NCBI RefSeq assembly: GCF_050947875.1
Contig: NC_134576.1
Coordinates: 55,494,255-55,558,254 of the forward strand
Length of the DNA: 64,000 nt
Source of the DNA: Dermacentor variabilis
Lineage: Eukaryota; Arthropoda; Arachnida; Ixodida; Ixodidae
Direction: 5' to 3'
A model generated the notes under the pieces. The model was not told the origin of the DNA. It worked only from the letters and a program-made list of their open reading frames with translations, and searched no databases. A program made the position numbers and the translations under genes. Each line of letters opens with the position of its first letter. The first letter of the stretch is position 1. Of the stretch, positions 45,779 through 56,663 are shown piece by piece.

Positions 45779-48700
45779 ACGCGTCGGGGCTGATCCGTCG
45801 CCTCCTGACCGTGGACCCCGCCAAGCGAGCGACGGTCATCGACATATGCCAGGACCGCTGGGTCAACCAGGGCTTCGACCATTCCTTGCTGCAGCTCGCC
45901 GAAGACATGTCCAACCTGACGCCCGTGCGGCTGGACCTGCTGCTGGCGCTGGCGCCGGCCTCGCCGACGCCCGAAGAAGCGGCGTTCGACAAGGCGGCGA
46001 ACCCGCCGGACGGCGCAGAGAAGAGCGACAGCTTCGACTTCCAGCCGGCGGTGGTGGCGGCGGCCGAACAGGAGGAGGCGCTCAAGAACGACGACTCGGC
46101 CGACTTCATACCGGCCGCGCTGGCCGCCGAGCTCGAGAGCCAGAACATCAAGCGCCAGTGTTCCACCGACGGCGGCAGCCTGATGAGGATGTCGAGCGTC
46201 TCCCACAAGAACAAGAAGGTGCGCACGTCCGACTCCTCGAGGAGGTCCAGCGTGGGGCTCCTGGGAGGACCGTTCGTGCACGACGACGAGGAGTTCGACG
46301 ACGAGCAGCCGCAGAAACCGCCCGCCGAGAGCGAGGTTCGAGACGAATCCGGTGCGAAGGAGAACGACGACGCAGCGGCGCCGGCTCGACAGGACGACGG
46401 GGGCGTCCAGGAAGCCACGGAAGCCCCCGAAAGCGCGGAGAGACCGATGGAGCAGGGGGAGGCGACGGCCAACAGCGAAGCGGCCCCGAAACGAGAGGAA
46501 CAGCCGCCCCGGAAGGACGAAGCGGACAAACCAGCCGTGCAGGCCGACGAGGCGCCCAAGGACATGACGACGCCGGCGGAAGCGATCGCCGTTGCCGCCC
46601 CTGCTGGGACAGCCGAGACCGCCGCCGAGGAGCAGCCACCGTCGGTGGCGCCGGTGCTGGCGCGACGAGGCTCGGGAGTGCGCTGCCCCGGCAAGATAGT
46701 CATTCCAAAGTGCCTGAGCTCGCAGGCGTCGCCGGCGACGAATTCGGCGTCTCCAAAGTTCAAGGACACCAAGAAACCGCCACTCCCGCAGACGCCGAAG
46801 TCGGCCGCCGTAGAACCGCCCAGTCTCGTTACTACGGAGCCGACTGCCGCAGCGGCGGAAGAGCCCGCCGCACCGGAGAAAGTGGGACACAAGAGAGTCA
46901 TTCCCGTGCCTAAACGGCCCAAGAGTAAGAGTCCGCTCAGCGCCAGCCCCAGGGAAAGGGAGGACATCGCGTTCCCCGCAGCCGCGAGCGAAGCTCAGTC
47001 CGACAAGTCGCCGTCCGTGGAGAGGAAGCGAGACGCGGCAGCTTCCAGGGGCATCCTGCGCAGGAGCGCGTCCAAGCCGCAACGCGAGCTGTCCACGGAA
47101 GAGGGCAGTAAGGAACCGGAAGTAGACAACGTTCTCCAGAGCACGGCGGAGATCACACTCAGTAACCGGAAGAAAGCCGAGCAAGAGCAGAAGCAGTCTT
47201 CGGCCCTGTGGGACAACGCGACTCCGGGCACGCCGGAAGAGGAAATTCCCGAACCGGACGGCCCGCCGAGAAGACCGTCTCCCGAAGGTTCCTCCGCGGA
47301 CGAGCACGCCAGGCTGGCCGCGGACTCGCCCGTGCGCAGCTACAAGAAGTTCACGTTCGGCAAGGACGGCACGTGCATCACGGAGAGTGGCCGCGTCTAC
47401 GCGCAGCCAAAGTCGGACGGCTCGTGGACGACCGTGGAGAAGAAGACCAAGATCACGCGCAGGCCGAGCAACGCGACCAGCGTGGACGAAGAGGTGGTGC
47501 GCACTCCGGGCCCGCCGCCCAAGGACGAACTGACGGTACCGCGGTCGGCCAGCGGCAGCTCGTCCGAGTCGACCGACATCTTCAACGACATGTTCCCCGA
47601 CTGGCGCACCTCGAGTCCGTTCGGTAACCTCATGCGAATGAAGAGCTCGATCAAGAAGCTGAACAAGGGCTCCCTGTTTCGCGGCGCGGACCCGTTCACC
47701 GGCATGGAGACGTTCCGGCGGGAGCGGACGCCCGAGAAGCGGGCCCGCGAATGGGGCAGACGCGGCGGCGGCGGTGGCGGTCAGGTGTCGACGTCGACCG
47801 ACAGGGACTCCTCGGACGAAGACGACTTCGACCTGCACTTCGACAACTCACATCCGCAAGCTCTGTTCCAGTTCATGCGCAACATGAGTCGCGACTTCCG
47901 CAACCACTGGAAGAGCTTCCTGCCCGCGTCCACCTCCCCATTCTCGAGGTCCGCCAAGGAGCCGTCGTCGCAGTCCTCTCGACCCCAGAGGGAGACCCTG
48001 CTTCGGTTCGTGGTCGACAAGCCGTCGAAAGCGACCGGAAGCGAGCCCGGAACGCCGCACACCCGCGCCATGGGCGGAGATCCCTTCTCCAAGCGGTCGT
48101 CGGGAGTCTGGGACCCCGTCGACAGGGCGTCGCTCTTCGGCACGTTGCGCAGGAACAGGTTTCAGGACCTGCCCGGACGTCACCACGGCGACCGCGGCAC
48201 GTCGCTGGACCGCGGCGCTGGCAACCCCGACTTCTGGGGCGTCCACCAGGACCCGGAAGGAACGCGACACCGAGTCGAAAAGTGGCTGCACCTGTCCAAC
48301 GACAACGCCGACCCGCAGCAGTCGCGCGGCGACGAAGGCGCCCCGCGGTGCCAACAAAAGTACAACCGCTCGCAGAGCGACAAGTTCAACCTGGGCGAGG
48401 AAAGCCGACCCGTCTACCAGAGCGAGATCAGCGTCGAGAGCAACAGGACGGCGCCGCCGGGCGCGCCCTGCAGCCGCTCCCTGAGCGTCAACGAGCGCGG
48501 CGGCGGCCGCAGGCCCCTGGTCCGGATGCAGGTGTCCATCAACAACCGGAGCAGCAACCCGAACGCGCACATCGTCATCACCACGCCGCCGACCACGGCG
48601 CGCACCGAGTGTGGCCTCTGGCCGCAGGACGAGCGCCGAGACGAGGGCGACTCTCCAGGCGCCGACTCGTCGCTGCTGGAAGCGCTGCAGACGCGCGGAC

Positions 48701-49389
48701 TCCGAAGCCTGCTGTCGCAGCGCAGCGGCTCCCTGGCGCGCGAAGTGAGCCCGAGGCGGGGCGGCGAGCCCCCGGACCGCCCAGCGCAGGCCGAGCGAGG
48801 TAAGCCTGCGGCCGGATCGAGCCTTGCCCCGCCCGAGACACCTGCATGCTGCATGGACACTAACTCTGCTAAGGAGCCCGCGCCGCCCAGCACGCAACAG
48901 CGGCCCAAAATCATCCCCATTTCGGTAGAGCGGAGGACGAGCGACGCCAGCGTGCCCAGCCCCGGCTCGCGCAGTCCAGGAGAAGAGAGCGTCCAGGAGC
49001 GGATCCACCGGAAAAGCTTCTACCCGCGCTTCCACGACGACCCCAGGGCGGCCGCCAGGCGCCGCTCCGCGCTTTGGGACACAGAGTACTCGGGCCTCTG
49101 GAGCCAGGAGCTCAGGGACCGGGACGACGCCGCGCTCCTGAGGAAGTCTCGAAGCCTGTGGGACAACCACGTCCGAGAGCCTAGAAGCCGGTCTGTCGCC
49201 AGAACCGCGGGGGCCGCTCCGTTGTCGCTTGCGCCCCAGCAAGCTAGCCGGCACGGCCACTTGTGGGACCTCGGCTTCGACGACGACGCGGGCATTCCGG
49301 GCTCCAGCGGAAACGGCAGCAACCACCGCTGCAACAGGGTGGAGTCCAGGGACTTTGATAGCCTCGAAAGTGATGGGCCTCCGTCCTAG
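45779..49389 (+). CDS. NUAK: NUAK-family kinase, terminal exon (end of kinase domain plus long C-terminal tail)
   Basis: Encodes 1,203 residues to the TAG at 49387-49389. The first 30, DASGLIRRLLTVDPAKRATV and IDICQDRWVNQG, complete the kinase lobe. The remaining ~1,170 form a low-complexity tail with no second domain: acidic and Ala/Pro/Ser/Glu-rich first, basic Arg/Ser-rich later, with a Gly6 run near 47766. A GILRR at 47050-47064 (residue 425 of this exon's product) fits the GILK-type motif by which vertebrate NUAK1 binds PP1beta-MYPT1. LWD or VWD recurs at 47206, 48105, 49072, 49156 and 49261. Vertebrate NUAK1 is about 660 residues in all, so this is roughly double. A GTAAGC at 48799 is probably not used: removing the likely 74-base intron would shift frame. 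The long antisense frames are composition effects. Confidence 0.93.
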
Positions 49390-50635
49390 GAACTTGAGCA
49401 TGGCGTGTGTGTTAATTTAATTGGTGGGAGCTGCTCCCGCATAGTGTCGCATGGCGTTGCGTGGCGCACGAGGCAATGCAAGCTGCTCACAGAAGCGCTA
49501 GTCTTTCTTTTTTTTTTTCTTTCCTGCTCTCCTCTTGGACCGACATTCGGTCTGTGCACGCAGTTTTCGGCATACTGTGGCTGGGAACCAATGCTGGACC
49601 ATGTAATGGCCTCTAGCTGCTGTGACTGGAGCTCAATGCACCAGGTCCAAGAGGGCTCCCTTAAACTTAGGGAAAGCGAACAAAATAGTTGTGTTTTTGT
49701 ACCAAAGCAATGTGTGAGTGCGAAGAGCGACGCATTTAGAGCTTGCACCTAGCAGTTACGCATCGCCCCAGGGTGAATCCGTGCTCGCAGACTCCGTGTC
49801 ATGATATGCTGATGTGGCGTGCGCTGTTGGTACGCCCTAACACAGTCATGTTCTTTTCTTTTTTATCAATCGGTGGCATGCTGGTCATTTATGAGAAATA
49901 TTTCATGCGAATGGCATTCTGCACTGGCTCGGATATGTGAGCAGAAAAACTTTTGTACTTTGATATCAAAATGCTTCATTTCTGCCATCAACAAAGTTGT
50001 CATAATGTGGTGTTCAGCAGCACAACGATCATGTTTTTTTTAATGAGCGATAATGCGCATCGTTACAGTGCTGTCTTGCAGTGTGCAAGCTTTGTTAGGT
50101 TATGCACTATTGTTAATTTGCGCAGAAGCAAACATCCACTTACATTGCATACATATCTGCTTTCGTGCCTGCAATGTTTGTAATGCTCAAACTCTCATGT
50201 CAGTCACCGAGTCCCTGAATGCATCTGATTTGTAGGTTGAAGCTCATTTATACCCATTTTGGGCTTTGCACCTGTAGTGCAGATTTCTTTCGCATGCGTT
50301 TTCATAAGCATGTCGAAATTAGAGCGCATAATTTACTATTTTCTTAAACCATTTTCGAGAAGACTCTTCAGAAATTTAGGCTTCAGCATCAGTTGGAAAT
50401 ATTTGGGGAAAAGCAGTGTTGCGTTATGTTAAGTACAGATAGTATTTAACACATCTATCACTAGGAGCTCTTATGAAGGTGACTAGTGTTAAATATTTAT
50501 GCACCTTTGGCAAAGTCCTCAAGATTTTTTAGGGCGAGCAGTATAGGAAATGCATGATGCGTCATAACTCATTCATGCTTTCAAATTGCAAGTTCAGACT
50601 TTAGATAATAAACGAGACGATTGTCCTCTATAGTA
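49390..50635 (+). other. probable NUAK 3' UTR, proximal block
   Basis: Unique, repeat-free, T-rich sequence directly after the stop codon. AATAAA at 50607-50612 is the first good polyadenylation signal, followed by T-rich sequence within 30 bp. Frames here are short and lack features. Confidence 0.5.
50607..50612 (+). terminator. candidate polyadenylation signal for NUAK
   Basis: AATAAA 1.2 kb after the stop, followed by GATTGTCCTC and TTGG-rich sequence. Strand and place fit; no transcript evidence. Confidence 0.35.
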
Positions 50636-50705
50636 CTTGGTAATATGAATATACATTTGAGGTTACCACAGTATACAACAGGCAACTCTAACTAGTGAAC
50701 ACGTC

Positions 50706-52518
50706 CAGCCATGATATAACGAAGTCGTTCTTGGAACGAGAAACTTCGTTAAATCGCGAATTTCGTTACTTCGAATTTTCCGTGCATCATCGGTAAAGAA
50801 TTCTCGTAGGTTCTTAGAACAGACGTGGTTGCTATCGTCTTCTTAGTGAACATTTATGAACCGAATCCCGAATAAATTCGACACAATAATTGCGAATTGA
50901 AAAGCACCAGCGTGTGGCAGAGGTCGCGTCGAGAGAAAAGCTTCAGGCAGAAGGTGCCTACGTAGCCGCCGTCAGGTGGCGACAGTGTGTACGTGTGTTA
51001 GTGTCACGACCCGCCGACGCTCTTCTATGACGTCATTCATGGAGGAAATGAAAAGCCGGGAGGGAGCGTCACGTGATAAAATTGGAAGCCGTAAAGAAGT
51101 AGGCGCAGAACGTGATCATGTCGCGGTAGGTTTGAGTGTCTTCCAGCGCCGCGCGCTACCGAGAAGACAACGGGTGCAGCAGCAACGTGTGGTTGCCGCT
51201 CTACCTCTTCTAAAAATTTGTTTACAATCATTCATATAATTTTTTTTCTGATTTTATGTTGAACTACCCGGTTCTTGGTCAATCCCCAGAGTGGGTAGTT
51301 GCCACTAACGTGTCGTCTCTACATCTGCCGTACGTTCCAACAAATATATGATAAATGCGTACGTTTCATCGAATGAGCGAAGTTGCACAAGTGTGCCGAA
51401 ACAAAATATCCACAGAGCGAGTGGCAAAGAACACCTCGAACCAGAGCGCATCGACTAAAACCTACCGGGAACCAACTATACACTAGACCAAGTTCGCCAA
51501 GCGCATGCAGCGTTGTGTGTTGGGCTCAACTTCTGGACGCATATGAGAGAGGACAAAGTGATGGGGACGGCTTGGGACGGAGAGTTGGCTCGGAAAGGCT
51601 GGCGCCGGGACGTCATACTTTTTTCTAGATTCTTTCCTTCTCCGTGCTGTCATTGACTTGTATTCCTTTATTTTAATGGCATATTGATTTGCGAGGCCAA
51701 TATTTACTGAAGGGCTCGATTTTATGAGCATCCCATTCGAAATGGATTAGCGGAGAGGGATTCAAGCTCGTTATGTTTATCGTTCCGGCCCTTAAGACCC
51801 GTGGTTCGTGTTAATGGCGTAACATTAAACCTATTGCCCTAAAGACCAACGCTATTCTTTCATTCTATTCTTTCATTCTATACCTCTCCGCTGCGAATCT
51901 TCCAGCCGTCTTTTACTTTCACCCCGAGCAGATACATCCACGTTTCCTCGATTATATGCAAAGCCCAAGGTCGGGTAACTGCTTCCTCATTTACCTTTGA
52001 ACGAATAACGCACCATAGTTCTCGGCAAGACCGAGACAACGCGACCGTTCCGATTTCGTCATAGCCGAGGCGCTCAAAGCTCACTCCTGCTTGAGGTACC
52101 GACCGTCCGCTGACGCGTTTGGCTGTTGAGCACTCTAGAATCGCACATTGCGGGTTAAGAGCACATCCGAGAGCACAAATGGCGCTCGCCAAGCTCGGTT
52201 TTCGTACACAGACAGGGCAAGTGGCCACATCGGCGCTTTCCGTCATTAATCCGTCCTGCGCCCGAAGGGCGGTGTTTTTTGGCCACTCGCCGGTGTCGTT
52301 TACACGTGAACGCGGGAGAGCTAATTCTGTCGGACGACCTTTTCTTTCTTACTTGTCACCTAGGCCTTACGTGCATGTATGCGTATCCATTAAATCGAAA
52401 TTGTGGAACCAAATTCGCTTAATCTCAGAAAAAAAAATTATGCGGTTTCGACTAAACTAACGTCGAAAAAAGAAAGGTTCGTTTTATAGTGGATTTCGTT
52501 AAATCGAGATTCGACTGC
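50706..52518. mobile_element. pogo/Tigger-like relic (terminal regions)
   Basis: The right end on the minus strand reads CAGTCGAATCTCGATTTAAC, then GAAATCC and GACGTTAGTTTAGTCGAAAC, the style of pogo/Tigger terminal repeats (CAGTNNAANCTCGNTAA). The left end CAGCCATGATATAACGAAGT is a weaker partner and is followed by AACTTCGTTAAATCGCGAA. If both are ends of one copy it spans 1.8 kb. A 122-residue minus-strand frame at 51878-52246 (ATCPVCVRKPSL, two further Cys) is inside; it is not a recognisable transposase. Confidence 0.45.
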
Positions 52519-55090
52519 AGCGCCGATGTAAAGCGGGAGACATCACTTTTTCTCATTGAAAAAAGAAAGCACGAATATCTTCGAGACGACTCTGCTGGGG
52601 CTGGCATGCTCACGCCAGCGGATGAGTGAAGCACAGCTGATCATTGCAATAAATATCCTGCCGACTTTAGTAGTTGAACATAGCATCACCAGATGGGGGT
52701 CTCACTCATTGTAGATGCACACTACAAGTCTACACTTATACCCGCCATGTTCGCTATGCGATCTCTGTTATATAACTAAAATTTACAGTTCACAATAATG
52801 GTGAGCTTTCACGGCCTCTCTTCACCCCGCCCCAGGAGATCTGGGGCGCCCCCTGGGAGATGATGCATCCCATGGTTTGGGAAACGCTAGCATACGTAAA
52901 TCATCAGCCAATCACGCAACCTTGTCGTGAAGGATTACATCCAGATGAGATTGGCATGACTTCAAGGTTCTCTTTGCCATGTTGAATGTTGATGTATTTG
53001 CAATTGTGGTGACCAGCAGCTGTTCTTGCGCTGTTGTACAGGAAATATTGTGCAACTCCCTAACCTGTTCACTGTTATCTCTTGTTTTTATAACAGATAT
53101 TTTTTTATGAATATACAACACCTGCATGGAAAATGCCGCTTTTTTGATGAGCTGGTGTTATTTAAAGAAAACTGTCCTGTGCATTGTGAATGAGCTTTCT
53201 TTGTTAGCGCTTACCATGTCAATGTTGTTTCACTTAATAACTGTTAGAAATATGTCTTGACAAATGAAATTTAAAAGAAAAGCTTATATGCCTCCTGCAG
53301 AGGCGTTTCTACCTTCTTTTTTCCCCAGAAAACAAAGGTTTCTAAGTAGACAAATGCTATGAGAAAAATCTTCGCTTTACTCAGCTTGAAGCAAAAAGGG
53401 TGTTCGAGAACATGCACTTGGACCTTACATTGAAATATAACAATTCCAGCTAGGCAACCAAAATGCTCAGAACCTGTTATATGTAACATATCAAAGCTTT
53501 ACAACTGTTAATGTTACTTGTTTTTCCTGATCATCAATGTAAAACATTGTGGAATCAGTGTGTGACAATCAGATTGTGGTTTATAATGCATGTTCTAAAC
53601 TTTCCTTGTGTTGAAGCTGTTAGATGACTGTGCAATGCTGAATTTCTAACAGAAGATAGTTTTTTTTCTGCTGCTTCCAAATGAGAATTCCATGTTAGCT
53701 CTCTTCCATAACTGTCCCAAGTGCAAATGAAGGTGCTGTGAATTGTGCGAGAAACTTTCTTCGCAATGAGTCTGAAGTATTTGCTCGTAAAGTTAGCTAT
53801 TAAAACAGGGCATTCTGTAAACATGTGACTTGACAGTACTCTTCTTTGTGTGCAGATGCTTTCTGTGAATTCTTTTGCATCTGAAATGGGAATACTGAAA
53901 TGGTTATCAACAACAACAAAAAAGGCAGCGCCATCGCTCAAACTAAAGATTCCTCTGTTGCTGTTGAAAAATATGTCACACTGTCGTAATGCATCTTGAC
54001 ATTACTGCTGTGTTACCTATGGCGACCAAACAATATCCTGAATCTTGGCTCCTGTACGCTTTTGTGCAAGCATTTCGGTATACCCGAATAGGAGCATCAG
54101 CACGAAGCTCTTTATAGTGCAGACCGTTCTCACTTCAGTATCCCTTATGCTTATAATTTATTTTGTGTCAGAGAAGACTCTTTCCTTTGTTGCAATATTG
54201 AAAGCTGGTAGACATATTGTCGCTAAGAAGCCCAGAGTTGAACGCCAAGAATTGGCATGGTGCTACGTGAAATATGTTGAGGAAGTGTCTCTGTTCTTTT
54301 CTTGTTCAAACGATTATTATTTTTGTTTGTTTGCTTTGCCCTAGCTTCCATACACTATAGATCTAGTCAGAAAGCTGGAATGTGAAAGGCAGCTTCAACA
54401 AGTTGCCACTGCACATTGCCGAAGCTAAGTTGCCCAGATGCTTTTTATTATTATTATTATTAGAGGTAACAACTACCCGCATAAGAGAAACGTTGCTATG
54501 ATTGTTGAAAATGTGCTGCTTTAATGCGGCTGAACACAAGCGAAGATGTGGAGTGATCCGTCCGTGCGAAAGTGTGCAGCCACTTACAGAATGCGGTGTC
54601 GGTTGTGTTGTTGTTTCCCAGTGACAATAAACAAAAAGATGACAAGTACATGTGCTGTCGTTTTGCTGACTGGATTTCTAGTGCCTAACAGAACAGGCAT
54701 GCATGCGTGTGATTGCTTCACTAGTACACTGCTTGTAGCACTGTGCATGATGCCAAAATACGAAGTTGCAAGTGTGACAATCGAGGCTCGCCGCTCTACT
54801 GCGAGTACAAAGCTAGGAAGCGTGACAGTGTTCTCAATCACGTTTGTTTACTTTTTTTTTGCGCAATGCAGAATTGCTTTCTCTTCACCAGCACTTGGAA
54901 GAAAAATGACAAAAGCAAGTCCCACTCAGGAGTACTTAATGTCGAACCGAAATTTGATGTGCTCTGAACGTGTCATAAGCTATGTGACTTGCATTAGAAT
55001 ACTGACGCTGTCGGTGTCAACTACTGATATTTGGTAGATTGCTTTGCAGCCTTAAGAATATGCTTACAGGAAATTGCGGCAGCGCTGAGC
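52519..55090 (+). other. unique T-rich block, possible distal NUAK 3' UTR
   Basis: Repeat-poor AT-rich sequence like that after the stop codon, except a short ATT run near 54447. AATAAA at 54626-54631 is followed by a GT/T-rich stretch (TGTGCTGTCGTTTTGCTG), a textbook polyadenylation site. If transcribed with NUAK, the 3' UTR would be about 5 kb with a transposon relic inside. Frames up to 163 residues lack features. Confidence 0.35.
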
Positions 55091-55399
55091 TATAGGTTAA
55101 TTTTACGGTGGTCATAATAACAGCCTAAGCATGCAGCTGCAAGAGGTGTACAGTAATGCCACATTTTCGCAGTATCTTGTGCAACATTGCAGACTTCCCC
55201 AACGCGACCTCGTGAAAATGCCCCCTCGATCGCGCAGCTGCTTGAACAATGCCAGTGGCGTTCGATCGGTCGCCTCAAAAATCCATCCCCGATCCCGTAA
55301 CGACTAGAGAGCTTTAGGTTGTCTGGCATAATCTGCTTCTCGATACGCAGAACCACGGACCGGCCTTCTTTTGTTAAAAAAAAAAAACAATCTGCAGCT
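55091..55399. other. no recognised gene
   Basis: Unassigned sequence between the distal UTR-like block and a SINE. Confidence 0.4.
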
Positions 55400-55602
55400 T
55401 TAAGTGCCGAATCCGCGATATGGCTATGGGGCGCACCGTAGTGGGGACTACAGGGTAATTTGGTCACCTAGGGTCCTTTAACGTGCATCATATGCACGGG
55501 CATTTTGGCATTTCGCCCCCATCGAAATTCCGTCGCCGCGGCGAGATTTGAGCCCGCACCCTGGGCAGTGTCAAAGCCACTACACCGCTACTGCGGGTGC
55601 TC
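55400..55602 (-). mobile_element. tRNA-derived SINE (Ruka-like), diverged
   Basis: Reverse complement of the SINE body: GCGCACCGTAGTGGGGACTA, TTTGGTCACCTAGGGTCC, TTTAACGTGCATCATATGC, TTTGGCATTTCGCCCCC and GCGAGATTTGAGCCCGCAC (decayed B box). Confidence 0.75.
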
Positions 55603-55958
55603 TTTATAACAATACGTGTAGTCGTTACAGCAGGAGCATTGTGTTCCCATATAAAGGGTGATAATTTTTGACAGAGAAAGCTGTATGCGACTAACCTTCC
55701 GTAGTTTTTTTTTTCGGCCTCCGGCAACAGAAATCATGTGGGCCGATCCTGGTGATAGTGCAGAAAGGGTCCAAGCTCAATGGCACATACCCCCATGGGC
55801 TCGGGGACCTGTGACGCGCCCTTGAACTACGGTTGTCGTGCGTGGGTCCTAGGTGTCGAAGCGTCAGTGTATATGTATAAAGTAAAAGTTGGTAAAAAAT
55901 ATAATGAAAAAGAAAACCAAACAAACAAACAAAAAAAGAAAAACAGAGAAAAAAATGT

Positions 55959-56076
55959 ACAACCGTTCCACTCTGTGAAGGTGGAATGGCAACGAAAGCT
56001 GACGACAGTCAAAGCTCTCAAACGAAAAGCCAAGTGCTTTCGCTGCCATTCCGTCTTCACAGAGTGGAATGGTTGT
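55959..56076. mobile_element. 118-bp MITE with 41-bp inverted ends
   Basis: ACAACCGTTCCACTCTGTGA at 55959 is mirrored by TCACAGAGTGGAATGGTTGT ending at 56076. The match runs on through GAATGGCAACGAAAGC / GCTTTCGCTGCCATTC, 37 of 41 positions. The loop is 36 bp. No coding capacity. Confidence 0.75.
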
Positions 56077-56131
56077 TTAAGTTTTACAGAATTTTCAAAA
56101 ATTCGCTTAGGCAGATAGCATCATTCTTGTG

Positions 56132-56663
56132 CTTGATCTGGATTATTGGAAGAGGCGGACATTATTGGTACGGGAAATCGAAACACATCTGCAGTTAGAT
56201 AAACAAAATTCGCCAATTAACATTTTAACTGATCACTTTGCCACACATATTGCAATTTACGAATTGTAGCAGTGGTGTTTTCAAGCCGTGTCCACTTAAA
56301 TGAATTTTCAGGATGGCACCAGTTTCGAGATATTTCTCAATGTGTGAGACGAAATACGCGGTCGTTCCAGTTACCTTTCTTTCTTGAATTCACGAAAGAG
56401 CGTCTTGTTAAAAAAGTAAGTGGAACAACAGTGCCTTTTTACGGCGAGTTTAATGGCGCACATCTCCAAACTGATGCCGTTCTAGAAATTAATTCCAATT
56501 GCATACGGCTTGCTAACTCACCGGCTACAATTCGTGAATTGCCATATGTGGCGTAAAGTGATTAATCAAGAATTAGTGTGATATTTTTAAAATCTGCTGA
56601 ATATGCATTTCAGTTTCTCGTGCAGGTACTGTCCGCCTCTCTAGATAATCCAGCTCAAGGACT
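56132..56663. repeat. large foldback element, family F copy 2
   Basis: About 530 bp with two arms of about 260 bp. Left outer block CTTGATCTGGATTATTGG, AGAGGCGGACATT; right outer block GTCCGCCTCTCTAGATAATC, CAGCTCAAGG. Inner pair: CACATATTGCAATTTACGAA against TTCGTGAATTGCCATATGTG. The centre has GTAAGTGGAACAACAGTG, the same as the centre of copy 1 (GTAAGTAGTAGAACAACAG at about 9589). Unlike copy 1 it lacks the nested inverted repeat. Confidence 0.7.

Noticed and set aside
45682..47838. 718-residue open frame on the minus strand
   Set aside because: Antisense to the NUAK terminal exon. The codon bias of the GC-rich sense strand leaves few stops on the other strand; the product is an Arg/Leu/Gly-rich composition with no domain.
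48799..48872. Possible 74-bp intron (GTAAGC ... CTAAG) in the NUAK terminal exon
   Set aside because: 74 is not a multiple of three, so splicing would shift the frame of the remaining ~170 residues, which include the LWD motifs; no good pyrimidine tract.
47848..49401. 517-residue minus-strand frame and several 70-355 residue frames over the same exon
   Set aside because: Same cause: shadows of the sense coding sequence.
54045..55037. Frames of 99 and 163 residues downstream of NUAK
   Set aside because: AT-rich, overlapping frames in UTR-like sequence without motif; more likely 3' UTR or intergenic.
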